From: Chitinophagales bacterium
GTDB lineage: Bacteria; Bacteroidota; Bacteroidia; Chitinophagales; LD1
Direction of reading: 5' to 3'
DNA length: 64,000 nt
NCBI GenBank assembly: GCA_026129525.1
Contig: JAHCHW010000009.1
Location: forward strand, 112,285-176,284
Below, one piece after another: positions 15,892 to 25,270 of the stretch. The position numbers were made by a program, and so were the translations under genes. Within the stretch, counting starts at the first letter, position 1. Each line of letters opens with the position of its first letter. The notes beneath the pieces are model-generated. The model made no database searches, had not been told where the DNA came from, and saw nothing but the letters and a program-made list of their open reading frames with translations.

Positions 15892-18225
15892 ATGAACAAA
15901 CTTGCAGGCATATTGCTGCTACTGTTGTATGGAGTGCCGTTGCTGGCGCAGGTAAGAGGGAGTACAATAACTAACACCACCCCCGCTGCTGCCGGCAAAA
16001 CCTACGCGCTGGTTATTGGCATTTCGGATTATAAGGAGTTGCCCAAACTGCAATTTGCCGATGCCGATGCTTCGGCTTTTGCTTCGTATCTCAAACTATC
16101 ACTTGCCGACACAAGCGGTGTTACGCTTATTACCAACACGGCTGCCAACAAGGTAAACGTGCTTTCGGCATTGGTAAGCATTAAAAAGAAAGCGACCAAA
16201 GGCGATAAGGTGTATATCTACTTTGCCGGGCATGGCGATATTGAAACGGAGATTTCGAACGGAGGGGTTTTGCTGCTGTACGATTCACCGAAAGAGAATT
16301 ACTACCTCAACGCCAATGGCTTTTTGCATCAGGAAGATTTGAAGAACATAGTAAGCCAAATGAGCACAGCCGGAGCGCAGGTGTTTTTGATTACCGATGC
16401 CTGCCATTCGGGTTCGCTGAGCGGAGGCGAGCAGGGCGCGGGTAAAAGTTTGCTGGCTTTGAAAGATGCATGGAGCAACGAAACCAAAATTTTTTCGTGT
16501 CAGGCGAATGAACTTTCGCTGGAAGGAAAGCAATGGGGCAACGGGCGCGGTTTGTTTTCGTTTCATTTGGTGGAAGGCTTAACCGGACTTGCGGATGAAG
16601 AAGGCGATGCCGATGGCAAGGTTTCGTTATTCGAAATTCAAACGTATTTGCAAAAGTATGTGCGTAAGCAGGCGGCTCCCAACAAGCAAACGCCTTTTGC
16701 CGTAGGCAATCTCGATAACAACATAGCAGAGGTAAAGCCGCCACTGCTGGCTAAGTTGAAAGAAAGTAAAGCGGGCGATTACCCGCTGTTTGCATCGGCT
16801 GCCGGCAGGGGCGATGTGTTTGCTTTTACTGCCGATGCCAACTACAAAAGTTTTCAGCAGGCGGTAAACGAAAAGCGATTGATTGAGCCTGATAAAAACT
16901 CAGCCGCTTATTTCTACACTCAACTTGCAAAAACAATAAGCGATGCTGCGGCAAAAGATTTTTTGCAGCGCGAACTGATTGCCGCCTTGCTCAACCGCAG
17001 CTCGGAAATAATTGCCCCGCTGTTGCAGGGAGAGATGAGTTATACCTCGTCCACCACCATAGCAGTAGCCGTTAAAGAAGCCGCCAAAGCTATTGAACTG
17101 TTGGGCGATGACCATTACCTTGCTGCCAATTTTAAAGCGCGCAAACTTTTTCTGGAAGCGGTGCAGCTTACCCTTACCGATGAAAAGAACACTGCCAACA
17201 TTAACAATGCCATTAAAAAGCTGAACGAATCGGTTAAGCTGGAAAAGTATGCCTACTATGCCTATTACCAGTTGGGGTATTTGTATAATCTGCAAAGCAA
17301 TTCAGCCAAAGCGTTGGAGAACTACACGGTTTACCTTAGTTACTTACCCAAAGACCCCGAGGCGCTCAATAATGTGGGAGTGGCCTATTACAACAAAGCC
17401 GATTTTGCGAAAGCGGTTGAGTATTACGGAAAGTCGCTTGCGGTTAAGCCTACTGCTAAAGCCTACACTAACCGCGGCTTGGCAAATTTAAAGTTGGGTA
17501 AAGAAACCGAGGCAACAAAGGATTTTGAAGAGGCGATAAAACTGGATAAAACCGGAATTGCCAAGGTGTATTTTATGGTGGGCAAAAGCAATTACGAAGC
17601 AAAAAAGTTCGATGTAGCGCTCACTAACTTTACCAAGGCGCTGGAAGCAAACAAAAACCATGCACCCTCGCAGTATTATACCGCACTGGTTTGGCTGGCA
17701 AAGAAAGATACCGTTAAAGGCTTATTGTTTTTAGATAAAGCCATTGCCAGCGATGCCGCTTATGCCGAAGCCTACTACAAAAGGGGCGAAGTGCTGTTTG
17801 CCCAAGGCAAGTATCAGGCTGCCATTAACGATTTCGACAAAGCCATGCTTAACCCTAAGCTGTGGAACGGCTATTTGTATATCGGCAAAGCCTATTTGCA
17901 GTTAAAACAGTACGAAAAAGCCATTGATGCGCTCGAAAGCGCCCTGATGGCAGATAAGAATTTGGGCAAAGTGCTTTACCTTGTTTTAGCCAATGCCTAC
18001 CGCGATGGATTAATGAAATACGAGCGTGCCAACGGCTATTACCAAAAGCATATTGAACTAAACCCTACCGATGCCACCGGCTATGCCGAGGCGGGCTATA
18101 ATTTTACTTTGATGAAAAACTACACCGCTGCCGAGCAGCATTTAAAGAAAGCGGCAATGCTGGCGCCTTCGGATGTTACCGTTGCCAAATACACCGAACA
18201 GTTGAATGCTGCTAAAGGCAGATAG
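15892..18225 (+). CDS. Secreted caspase-like (C14) protein with TPR repeats
   Basis: The 777-aa product has a signal peptide (about 1-20). A caspase-like domain (about 35-270) shows Y-A-L-V-I-G-I-S-D-Y, His114 (A-G-H-G-D) and Cys171 (D-A-C-H-S-G). TPR repeats run from about 430 to the end (for example A-L-N-N-V-G-V-A-Y-Y-N-K). The bridging segment I-E-L-L-G-D-D-H-Y-L matches the paralogue at 25307. An MTA/SAH nucleosidase gene begins 17 bp after the stop and may be co-transcribed. Likely periplasmic; substrate unknown. Confidence 0.9.
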   Translation: MNKLAGILLLLLYGVPLLAQVRGSTITNTTPAAAGKTYALVIGISDYKELPKLQFADADASAFASYLKLSLADTSGVTLITNTAANKVNVLSALVSIKKKATKGDKVYIYFAGHGDIETEISNGGVLLLYDSPKENYYLNANGFLHQEDLKNIVSQMSTAGAQVFLITDACHSGSLSGGEQGAGKSLLALKDAWSNETKIFSCQANELSLEGKQWGNGRGLFSFHLVEGLTGLADEEGDADGKVSLFEIQTYLQKYVRKQAAPNKQTPFAVGNLDNNIAEVKPPLLAKLKESKAGDYPLFASAAGRGDVFAFTADANYKSFQQAVNEKRLIEPDKNSAAYFYTQLAKTISDAAAKDFLQRELIAALLNRSSEIIAPLLQGEMSYTSSTTIAVAVKEAAKAIELLGDDHYLAANFKARKLFLEAVQLTLTDEKNTANINNAIKKLNESVKLEKYAYYAYYQLGYLYNLQSNSAKALENYTVYLSYLPKDPEALNNVGVAYYNKADFAKAVEYYGKSLAVKPTAKAYTNRGLANLKLGKETEATKDFEEAIKLDKTGIAKVYFMVGKSNYEAKKFDVALTNFTKALEANKNHAPSQYYTALVWLAKKDTVKGLLFLDKAIASDAAYAEAYYKRGEVLFAQGKYQAAINDFDKAMLNPKLWNGYLYIGKAYLQLKQYEKAIDALESALMADKNLGKVLYLVLANAYRDGLMKYERANGYYQKHIELNPTDATGYAEAGYNFTLMKNYTAAEQHLKKAAMLAPSDVTVAKYTEQLNAAKGR

Positions 18226-18242
18226 ATTCTTTCCTAAACAAC

Positions 18243-19001
18243 ATGAGCAAACAAGTAACCGGCATAATGGGCGCCATGCCCGAAGAAATTGAAGGGTTGG
18301 TGGACTTAATGGCGAACGTAACCGAAGTAAACATTGGTATGCGTACCTATTACTCCGGCACACTAAACGGCAATAAAGTGGTGGTTGTTTTTTCGCGTTG
18401 GGGAAAAGTAGCAGCCGCTACTACGGTTACTACGCTGGTGCTGCACTTTGGCATTACCGAACTGTTGTTTACCGGAGTGGCAGGAGCGGTTGATGCCGGG
18501 TTGAACATTGGCGATGTGGTAGTGGCGCAGCGCTTGGTACAGCACGATATGGATGCCCGCCCTCTGCTGCCCCGGTTTGAAGTGCCTCTGTTGCAAAAAA
18601 CCTATTTTGAAACCGATGAAGCCCTGCGGGCAAGAGCCGTAAAAGCCGTTGAATACCTGGTGGAAAGCCGCCACCTGCACCAACTAACCGAAAACCGCTT
18701 TCTGCAAAAGTTCGGTATTGAAAAGCCCGCGGTGTACACAGGCGACATAGCCAGTGGCGACCATTTCTTTTCCAACGCAGCGGCTAAGCACCGCCTGGTG
18801 GAAATGCTCCCCCATACGCTATGTGTGGAAATGGAAGGGGCAGCCGTGGCACAGGTGTGTTACGAGTACCGCATTCCCTTTGTGGTTATCCGCACCATAT
18901 CCGATACGGCTGACGAGCACTCGCCCTTAGACTTTCCGCTTTTTGTGCGGCACATTGCCAGCCGGTACTCGGTGGCGGTTGTAAAGGCTATGGTTAGTTA
19001 A
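18243..19001 (+). CDS. mtnN: 5'-methylthioadenosine/S-adenosylhomocysteine nucleosidase
   Basis: The 252-aa product belongs to the PNP/MTAN family. Expected catalytic residues are visible: the Glu in G-A-M-P-E-E-I, the V-E-M-E-G-A-A substrate motif and the Asp in T-I-S-D-T-A-D. It cleaves adenine from MTA and SAH, recycling by-products of methylation and polyamine synthesis in the cytosol. It is slightly long because of an insert near residues 120-160. It follows the caspase-TPR gene by 17 bp. An AMP nucleosidase role is a weaker alternative. Confidence 0.9.
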   Translation: MSKQVTGIMGAMPEEIEGLVDLMANVTEVNIGMRTYYSGTLNGNKVVVVFSRWGKVAAATTVTTLVLHFGITELLFTGVAGAVDAGLNIGDVVVAQRLVQHDMDARPLLPRFEVPLLQKTYFETDEALRARAVKAVEYLVESRHLHQLTENRFLQKFGIEKPAVYTGDIASGDHFFSNAAAKHRLVEMLPHTLCVEMEGAAVAQVCYEYRIPFVVIRTISDTADEHSPLDFPLFVRHIASRYSVAVVKAMVS

Positions 19002-19075
19002 CCGGGCTTTGCGGGTTTCGTTCCATACGGTTACCATGGCATTGTTAAGGCGTAGCCGCTCCGGTTGCAGCAACA

Positions 19076-19701
19076 CTACACACAAAGCACGCCTACGCCC
19101 TCGCTCAGCGAACTTAAGCCGCTGGCGTTGCGCGCAAAAAAATAAAAGTAGTAGGTGGTAAGCGGTTTTAAGCCAATAAACTGTTTTTTGCGGCTCTTTC
19201 CTTCGTCAATAATAAGGTTGGGAGCATTGCCGGGTATAAACAGTTTGGTACTGTGCAGCCTTACGGTTTGGGGCAGGGGCGTTCCTTCGCTTACAATGCA
19301 GGTGTAATACTCGGCACCGGGGCTAATGTGGCATTCGGCAAGTATTTCGCCATCGTTGCCGCGTACCGCTTTTTAATTTGCGGAACGGCAGGCAAACCGG
19401 GCTTGGAGCGGGTGGTTTTGCGGGGCTTAAAACCACCTTCTATAATTACGTTTTCGTTACCCTGAGCCACGCGGTTTACATCGGCAGCTATTTCGTCTAA
19501 GGCGGCAAGCAGGTTGTGTTTCGCAATTTCGTAGTCGCCTTTCTGAAGCCGTCCCCCATTGGCAAAGGCAGCGTAACATTCAATATAGCTTTGTATAAGT
19601 TGCTCAAACTGCGCCACAGGTATTACATGCGTGGCAAATGGAGGATTGTTGGCATAATAGGTTAGCATAATGCCATGCGCAAATGTTTCCAGTTCGTGCA
19701 C
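19076..19701 (-). pseudogene. Fibronectin-III-like protein, frameshifted
   Basis: The first 115 codons (from GTG 19701, ...K-P-G-L-P-A-V-P-Q-I-K-K) run out of frame near 19376. A -1 shift in an A5 run restores coding through V-R-G-N-D-G-E-I-L, S-P-G-A-E-Y-Y-T-C and F-A-R-N-A-S-G to a stop at 19076. One extra A would mend it. The whole resembles the 200-aa fibronectin-III-like proteins common in Chitinophagaceae. Homology also seems to extend upstream of 19701 (Y-S-E-C-S-F-N-Y) without an ATG; ATT at 19749 is the only in-frame candidate after a stop. Either a pseudogene, a sequencing error or frameshifting. Confidence 0.65.
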
Positions 19702-19749
19702 TTTTATGCGGTGGTAGTTAAAACTGCATTCGCTGTATGCCGTACCAAT

Positions 19750-20240
19750 AAGGTTTTAGTTAGTTATTACTTGATTACAATAATAACAAGTTTGTTTTTA
19801 AAAATAACAGGTTTGTAAATTTTAAATTACTGTTGTAAATATAGAATACATACCTGATTTATTGTAAATTATACTTGTATTTATTAATAAATAGTCTGCA
19901 ATAGTTTAAAATACACTTAATTTTTAAAAATCAGGCATGTTATTTTTTATTTTTTGCCTGTTACAATGTATTTCAAGTTAATTATGTAGTTAAATATGCG
20001 TGTAATTCATTATTACAGGTATGTTATTTAATTTTTAGGTTTGGTTTAATTTATAGCAGGTTTAACTTTGTAAATAACAGGCTTGTTTATATTGTATGAT
20101 TTTAGTTTGGCATTGCAATTAGTCCGTTGCACAGCATTTCTGTTCAGGTTTATTCACGATATTTTTATTAAGGTAAAATAAGTATTAATAATTTACTGAA
20201 AAACAGTTAATTATTAAGCTATTATTGTGCTGATAATTTA
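19750..20240. other. AT-rich block with recurring ACAGG-TGTTA-like motifs, no gene
   Basis: Between the frameshifted gene and the acyltransferase gene lies 0.5 kb without coding signal. Bases 19801-20100 are about 21% G+C by count, roughly half the level of neighbouring genes. A degenerate motif recurs in both orientations: 19781-19800, 19801-19820, 19850-19866 (reverse), 19931-19945, 19955-19968 (reverse), 20011-20030, 20053-20070, 20071-20090. The form ATAACAGGyTTGTTTA at 20073-20090 is near-palindromic. It may be a regulatory, protein-coated or replication-related region. From 20241 to 20370 I see nothing notable. Confidence 0.55.
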
Positions 20241-20370
20241 AGCGGAAATACCGCCAAGCACAGAGGATAAACTGAGTAGAAAAACCTTTAAAACAAACCC
20301 ACCTGCAGCCGTTAAACAGGCAAAGCCCAATCTTTAATTTGCAAAATGCACTCTTCAATCTTCAACGCCC

Positions 20371-21246
20371 TCACTCCACCTTCGGCTTCTTCATACTCAG
20401 CAACCTGCGCCACTTGCTTCGGTCGCGGTCGTTGTTGCGGATAGCATCGAGCCTATGTATTTCGCTCAGCAGTTCCTCCTGCACCTTTTGCTTTATCATT
20501 TCCTGTGTGGCTTCGTCATCAAACTGCTTTTTGTAGCGCTTGGTTGAAATGCGCTTGCCAAAACTGAAGTACAGTTTAACGGGGCGCGGAAAAATGGTAT
20601 CGCCCACCCCGCGCACCACCGGGGGAATTAAATCGCCATTCTTAAACACACTTTTCGATACGCCTATAAATGTTAGAAATTTCCCGAAAGGTGTTTTCAG
20701 AAAATCGTTGGCATCCTGCACAATGGTAAAAGCCTCTTCGGCTCCAACGGCAGCCACCGGAATAATATCGTAACCGTGTTCGAGCGCCATACGCACAAAG
20801 CCCTTGCGGTCTTTCCACTTCAGTTCGTATTTCTCGCCCTTTTTGCGGCATATTTCGCGGGTGCCGCCCGGGTACACCACTATGCTGTCGCCCCGTTTCA
20901 TCAGCGCATGGCAATTAGCGCGCGATGCTTCCACTACCCCCAGCCGCTCCTGTATCAAATCTTTCCAAACGGGAATCATAAAGTGGTTGCTGTCGGCAAG
21001 AGCGCGCAGCAAAATGCCTTTGCGTAAATACAACTCGGTGGCAAAGGGGTAGCCGTCTAACACTCCGAGCACATTGTGGTTGGTTACATACATGGCGGGC
21101 TTAGAAACATCCAATTCCTTTAAGCCGTAAAACTGAGGGGCAAAGTAAAATTTGAAAGGCGCCATAAACGTTCGTACAAAGGCTTTCGATGGCGGGTGAA
21201 AACTGAACTTGTCGTCAGCTTTGTGTGTTTTCTTTGGTACAGGCAT
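20371..21246 (-). CDS. PlsC/DGAT-like lysophospholipid acyltransferase
   Basis: The 291-aa product runs from an ATG at 21246; a TTG four codons earlier is possible but less likely, and a -7 box lies at 21270-21277. The acyltransferase core has T-N-H-N-V-L-G-V-L-D (catalytic His, spaced unlike the classic HX4D) and V-Y-P-G-G-T-R-E, the DGAT/PlsC-type second motif. It probably acylates a lysophospholipid, glycolipid or similar acceptor at the inner membrane. It has no partner gene: an alpha/beta hydrolase is divergent at 21394. Confidence 0.82.
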   Translation of the reverse strand: MPVPKKTHKADDKFSFHPPSKAFVRTFMAPFKFYFAPQFYGLKELDVSKPAMYVTNHNVLGVLDGYPFATELYLRKGILLRALADSNHFMIPVWKDLIQERLGVVEASRANCHALMKRGDSIVVYPGGTREICRKKGEKYELKWKDRKGFVRMALEHGYDIIPVAAVGAEEAFTIVQDANDFLKTPFGKFLTFIGVSKSVFKNGDLIPPVVRGVGDTIFPRPVKLYFSFGKRISTKRYKKQFDDEATQEMIKQKVQEELLSEIHRLDAIRNNDRDRSKWRRLLSMKKPKVE

Positions 21247-21269
21247 GGTGGATAACAAATTTTGCCGCG

Positions 21270-21277
21270 CAAATGTA
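21270..21277 (-). promoter_or_regulatory. -7 box of the acyltransferase gene
   Basis: On the minus strand TACATTTG, a perfect TAnnTTTG, lies 23 bases before the ATG at 21246. The upstream -33 region holds only a TTT-type element. Confidence 0.45.
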
Positions 21278-21393
21278 AGCGCTATTTTAGTTGTAAAAGT
21301 GAAGTGTGTTGAATTTCGTTAGTACGAACCGTAGCAAAGCGAAGGTGAAGCAATCTCCTAATTAAACAGGTGCATAAACTAACCACGTAACCC

Positions 21394-22092
21394 ATGACCG
21401 ATAAAACCATCTATCTTATTCCCGGAGTAGGCGCCAACGATAAAATATTCGGCAACCTCGATTTAACCGGCTACGATGTGGTGCACATCAAGTGGCCCAA
21501 GCATACCCGCAAAGAGAACATTCAGGCGTATGTAAAGAAACTGCTGCCGCAAATAAAAAAAGACACCCGCCCCATACTTATAGGCATGAGTTTCGGAGGT
21601 ATTGTAGCCACCGAGTTAGCCAAACTCATTCACCCCGAAAAAACCATTCTTATATCTACCATTAAAACCTACCACGAGCGCCCCTTTAAAATCATGTTCA
21701 TGAACTCGGTAAAGTTTCATCGCCTTATACCGGGCAAACTGGTTATCAATCTCCGCTTTTGGCTGCGCTATGTGCTGGGCAAACTAAACCGCCACGATTA
21801 TGAACTGATTGAAGATATGATACAGGAAGTGGATATTGATTTCAACGAATGGGCGGTGGACCAGGTAATACATTGGAAAAACGAAGAAATACCCGATAAC
21901 GTGGTACACATACACGGCACCCACGACTGGATTTTCCCCAAGCACTACATACAAGATTGCTATTGGATAAAAGGCGGCACCCACTTTATGGTAGTTAACC
22001 GCGCCAAAGAAATTAACCGCATACTCCGTAAAGAACTCTCCGAAAAAAAGTTTCGCATTGCGGCAACAAAAAACCTGCGTAAAGCCTCGTAG
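21394..22092 (+). CDS. Alpha/beta hydrolase
   Basis: The 232-aa soluble hydrolase has a nucleophile elbow G-M-S-F-G-G with Ser66, an acid candidate in H-I-H-G-T-H-D and His197 in G-G-T-H-F. No signal peptide is present, so it is cytosolic. The protein at 42517-43167 is a clear paralogue (Y-L-I-P-G-x-G-A, V-I-H-W, H-I-H-G-T). The substrate is unknown. It ends 2 bp from the convergent HmuY-like gene. Confidence 0.85.
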   Translation: MTDKTIYLIPGVGANDKIFGNLDLTGYDVVHIKWPKHTRKENIQAYVKKLLPQIKKDTRPILIGMSFGGIVATELAKLIHPEKTILISTIKTYHERPFKIMFMNSVKFHRLIPGKLVINLRFWLRYVLGKLNRHDYELIEDMIQEVDIDFNEWAVDQVIHWKNEEIPDNVVHIHGTHDWIFPKHYIQDCYWIKGGTHFMVVNRAKEINRILRKELSEKKFRIAATKNLRKAS

Positions 22093-22094
22093 CC

Positions 22095-23354
22095 TTAACG
22101 GTTTACCACAAATGTTTTCGAAGCTATTTTGCCGTTGGTGCTTAGCACAGCGGCATACATGCCATTCGGCAAAGCACTTACATCCAACACTTCAGTAGTA
22201 TCTAAAAGCGGCTTGCTTAAAACTACACGCCCGCTTACATCGGTAATGGTAAGTACCGAAGCCGGTGTTTCGGTTTCAACAACTACTATTTGTTGTGCAG
22301 GATTCGGATAAAGCTGAATGCTTCCGGTTCTGTCTGCATCATACAAACCCGAAGCCGATGATAAAGCCTCGGCATAAAAGCGAACAATGCCGCTTCCGCC
22401 ACCCGAATAGCCCGTAAAAATTACCTTGTAATACAACCCCGCCTGCGTTTTTACAAAATACACCAGCGAATCCTGCACATCGTAAGCAAATGTTTGCATG
22501 TTAAACTCTTTCCAGTTCCAGCCTATGGTGTTTAAGCGGTTACTAAAACTATAGCCCGCGTAGTTGTTGCTGTTTACATTTACCCCTTCGGCTTTGGCAA
22601 CCGAAGCATTTTTGTTTACCCAAACACCTGCCACAGGGTAAGCGGTATCGGGCTGCACATCGTTGGCGGCATATTTCAAAAACAACAAATCCCAGTTGGC
22701 GGCAAGCGGCTCTTTATCGTGCACGGCATTGGTAAGCAGGTTTAAATACACAAACTGCTTGCCCGCGTAATTCTTCTTGCTTATGTAAACCGTTTGCAGG
22801 TCGCTGTTGTCAATGTTGGCATACTTAATTTCAAAGGCGGTGTCCTTTACCAATTGCACCACCATAAACTTTTTCAACCCGCCATTGGGCAGTTGTATCA
22901 GGTAGAGCGAATCGCCCACCACATTATGCGAGCTGCTGTTGTAAACACCCCATCCGAAATCAAAAATGTTGCTGCTGCGGTTACTGTTTAGCGCCCCTTC
23001 GTCAATGGCAGTGTCCGAGTCGTGCAGCCGGGTCCATGCTTGCCAGCCGGTGGTGTCAACACTGTTAAACGAAGCTGCATCGGCATTCGGCACATAAATG
23101 GCGTTTACCCCGTTGGCTTCGTTAATGCGTATGGTAGTGCCACCAAGCGGAGCATTGGGGAATTGCGTGGCGCGCACGGTAATGGCTAAGTGCCAGTCGG
23201 TATTTGAAACCACCGTTTTATTGCCCGTGCTCAGTTGATAAAACACCATTTGGGTAGTTCCGGCACCTAACACTGCCGAATCGTTGGCGGTAACCGCCTG
23301 TGCATGAACAAATACTGATACAAAAAGAAACAGTGATAAAGAAAAGAGGCGCAT
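22095..23354 (-). CDS. HmuY-like protein with T9SS sorting domain
   Basis: The 419-aa product has a signal peptide (about 1-19), HmuY-like beta repeats (about 40-330; for example T-D-W-H-L-A-I and A-N-W-D-L-L-F-L-K-Y) and a T9SS type A C-terminal domain starting at L-Y-P-N-P-A (about 350). HmuY of Porphyromonas binds haem, but here no TonB receptor is adjacent and the haem ligands cannot be judged by eye. Surface or secreted protein. Confidence 0.85.
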   Translation of the reverse strand: MRLFSLSLFLFVSVFVHAQAVTANDSAVLGAGTTQMVFYQLSTGNKTVVSNTDWHLAITVRATQFPNAPLGGTTIRINEANGVNAIYVPNADAASFNSVDTTGWQAWTRLHDSDTAIDEGALNSNRSSNIFDFGWGVYNSSSHNVVGDSLYLIQLPNGGLKKFMVVQLVKDTAFEIKYANIDNSDLQTVYISKKNYAGKQFVYLNLLTNAVHDKEPLAANWDLLFLKYAANDVQPDTAYPVAGVWVNKNASVAKAEGVNVNSNNYAGYSFSNRLNTIGWNWKEFNMQTFAYDVQDSLVYFVKTQAGLYYKVIFTGYSGGGSGIVRFYAEALSSASGLYDADRTGSIQLYPNPAQQIVVVETETPASVLTITDVSGRVVLSKPLLDTTEVLDVSALPNGMYAAVLSTNGKIASKTFVVNR

Positions 23355-23463
23355 GATGGTTTTATATTAAATTTGAACCGCAAATCTGCGGCATTCGGCA
23401 CAAGCAGAAAAGCCTGAATTGTCATAGAAGTGTCATTTTTTAACCGGAGAGAAAAGGAAGTTT

Positions 23464-23970
23464 ATGGTGAACAATAACCTGCCGCATACCGCCCGCACAT
23501 GGGTTTACCAAAGCACCCGTAAGTTAACCATGCCCGAATCTATTATCGTTCGGGAAAAGATTAACGGCTTTGTGGAGCAATGGACATCGCACAAAATGGA
23601 GGTTACCGGCTGGGGCGATTTACTCTACGACCGCTTTGTAATTTTAATGGCCGATGAAGAGCAGGTACAACTGGGCGGTTGCTCTATTGATTCGTCCGTT
23701 CGGTTTGTAAAAACACTCGAAGCCGAACTGCAAACCAACTTTTTCGACCGTTGGAACATTGCCTACAAAAAAGGAAACGATGTATTAAGTGCAGGGCGCA
23801 GCGACTTTGCCCGCCTGTTGGAAACCGGAGAAATTACCGATGATACAATCGTGTTCAACAATTTGCTGCATACCAAAAAAGACTTGCTCGAAAACTGGCA
23901 GGTGCCTTACCGCGAAAGCTGGTTGAAAAATGTAGCGCTTACCAATACCCCTTTCAGTTCGCTTCTGTAA
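23464..23970 (+). CDS. Conserved Bacteroidota protein, often mislabelled ABC transporter ATPase
   Basis: The 168-aa product shows the conserved blocks A-R-T-W-V-Y-Q-S, G-G-C-S-I-D-S-S-V-R-F-V-K, F-F-D-R and I-V-F-N-N-L that recur in a short Bacteroidota family. Databases commonly name this family ABC transporter ATPase, yet there is no Walker A, Walker B or signature motif here, so that name is not supported. The invariant Cys in the G-C-S-I-D-S-S block and the aromatic residues hint at a binding or catalytic site. It is followed 41 bp later by the rRNA methyltransferase gene. Function unknown. Confidence 0.85.
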   Translation: MVNNNLPHTARTWVYQSTRKLTMPESIIVREKINGFVEQWTSHKMEVTGWGDLLYDRFVILMADEEQVQLGGCSIDSSVRFVKTLEAELQTNFFDRWNIAYKKGNDVLSAGRSDFARLLETGEITDDTIVFNNLLHTKKDLLENWQVPYRESWLKNVALTNTPFSSLL

Positions 23971-24011
23971 TCGGCCGCCATTTGTCTTTTTCTTAAACTC
24001 TGTATTTCAAC

Positions 24012-25196
24012 ATGTTCCCTTCCGTAATGCTGCATCGCCATAAAACCGAAGCCATCAGGCGTTTTCATCCCTGGGTTTTTTCGGGGGCTGTTAAACGTGC
24101 CGATAAAGGCTTGCAGGCAGGCGATGTGGTAGAAATTTTTTCCGATGATGGCGCTTACCTCGGCACCGGGCATTACGGCACCGGTAGTGTTGCCGTTCGG
24201 GTGTTTTCGTTTGTGCGGGTAAATGATTTACAACAATTGTGGATTGATAAACTCCGCAGTGCTTATCAACTCCGCAAATCAGTTGGTTTAACCGATAGCG
24301 CCTTCACCAACACATACCGTTTGGTGTTTGGCGAAGGCGATGGACTGCCCGGAATGATAATTGACTGGTATAACGGCACTGCGGTACTGCAAGCGCACTC
24401 GGTAGGTATGCACCGGCAAGCAGCCGCTTTTGCAGAGGCATTAAAAGTAGTTTACGGCAATCAATTAAAAGCAGTTTACGATAAAAGCAGCGATGCGCTT
24501 TCAAAAGCCGAAGGCACCAATGCCGTTGCAGGCGAATATCTGTTTGGCAACCCCGAAACAGATGTTGTAAACGAGAACGGTCATGCTTTTAAAATTGATT
24601 GGATAGGCGGGCAAAAAACAGGGTTCTTTATTGACCAGCGCGATAACCGGCAACTGCTTTCTGTTTACTCTAAAGGCAAAAAAGTGTTGAACACATTTTG
24701 TTATTCGGGCGGCTTTTCGGTGTATGCCCTTAAAGCCGGAGCCGAACTGGTGCATTCGGTTGACAGTTCCGCCAAAGCCATTGAACTTACCAACCAAAAC
24801 ATTGCGCTCAATGCGCTCAATGAAAACAAACACCAATCGTTTACTGCCGATGTTTTCGACTTTCTGCGCGACTGCACCGAGGGTTACGACATAGTGGTAT
24901 TAGACCCGCCTGCATTTGCCAAACATCAATCGGCAAGGCATACCGCCATTAAAGCCTACAAGCGCTTAAATCTGGCAGCATTAAACAAAATGAAAGCAGG
25001 AAGCCTTCTTTTTACCTTTTCCTGCTCGCAGGTTGTTAACTCCGAAATGTTTACCGGAGCCGTAGCATCAGCTGCCATCGAAAGCGGGCGCAAAATCAGC
25101 ATCCTCCACCAACTAAGCCAACCTGCCGACCACCCCGTAAGCATTTACAACCGCGAAGCTCAGTACCTGAAAGGATTGGTATTGTATGTAGAGTAA
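24012..25196 (+). CDS. rlmI: RlmI-type class I SAM-dependent rRNA methyltransferase
   Basis: The 394-aa product has an N-terminal PUA-like domain (about 1-75; R-F-H-P-W-V-F-S-G-A). A Rossmann methyltransferase domain follows with F-C-Y-S-G-G-F-S-V-Y (motif I), S-V-D-S (motif II) and L-D-P-P-A-F (motif IV). This is the layout of RlmI, the 23S rRNA m5C1962 methyltransferase. The late motif F-S-C-S-Q-V fits m5C enzymes. Exact nucleotide target in this organism is inferred from the family. Confidence 0.88.
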   Translation: MFPSVMLHRHKTEAIRRFHPWVFSGAVKRADKGLQAGDVVEIFSDDGAYLGTGHYGTGSVAVRVFSFVRVNDLQQLWIDKLRSAYQLRKSVGLTDSAFTNTYRLVFGEGDGLPGMIIDWYNGTAVLQAHSVGMHRQAAAFAEALKVVYGNQLKAVYDKSSDALSKAEGTNAVAGEYLFGNPETDVVNENGHAFKIDWIGGQKTGFFIDQRDNRQLLSVYSKGKKVLNTFCYSGGFSVYALKAGAELVHSVDSSAKAIELTNQNIALNALNENKHQSFTADVFDFLRDCTEGYDIVVLDPPAFAKHQSARHTAIKAYKRLNLAALNKMKAGSLLFTFSCSQVVNSEMFTGAVASAAIESGRKISILHQLSQPADHPVSIYNREAQYLKGLVLYVE

Positions 25197-25270
25197 AATA
25201 AGGCAGTATAACTGTGGAATCATCGGGTCGTTGCATCTCTATCCGTAAGAAATTGATTTTTTTCGCTTTG

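Noticed and set aside
19370..19382. Programmed -1 frameshift at an A AAA AAG slippery site
   Set aside because: The in-frame heptamer is T AAA AAG, with only five A, and no downstream stem was found; a base error or decay is simpler, so it is kept only as a possibility in the finding.
19750..20240. Chromosomal replication origin
   Set aside because: AT-rich with repeats, but no clear DnaA boxes (TTATNCACA) and no dnaA, dnaN or gidA neighbours.
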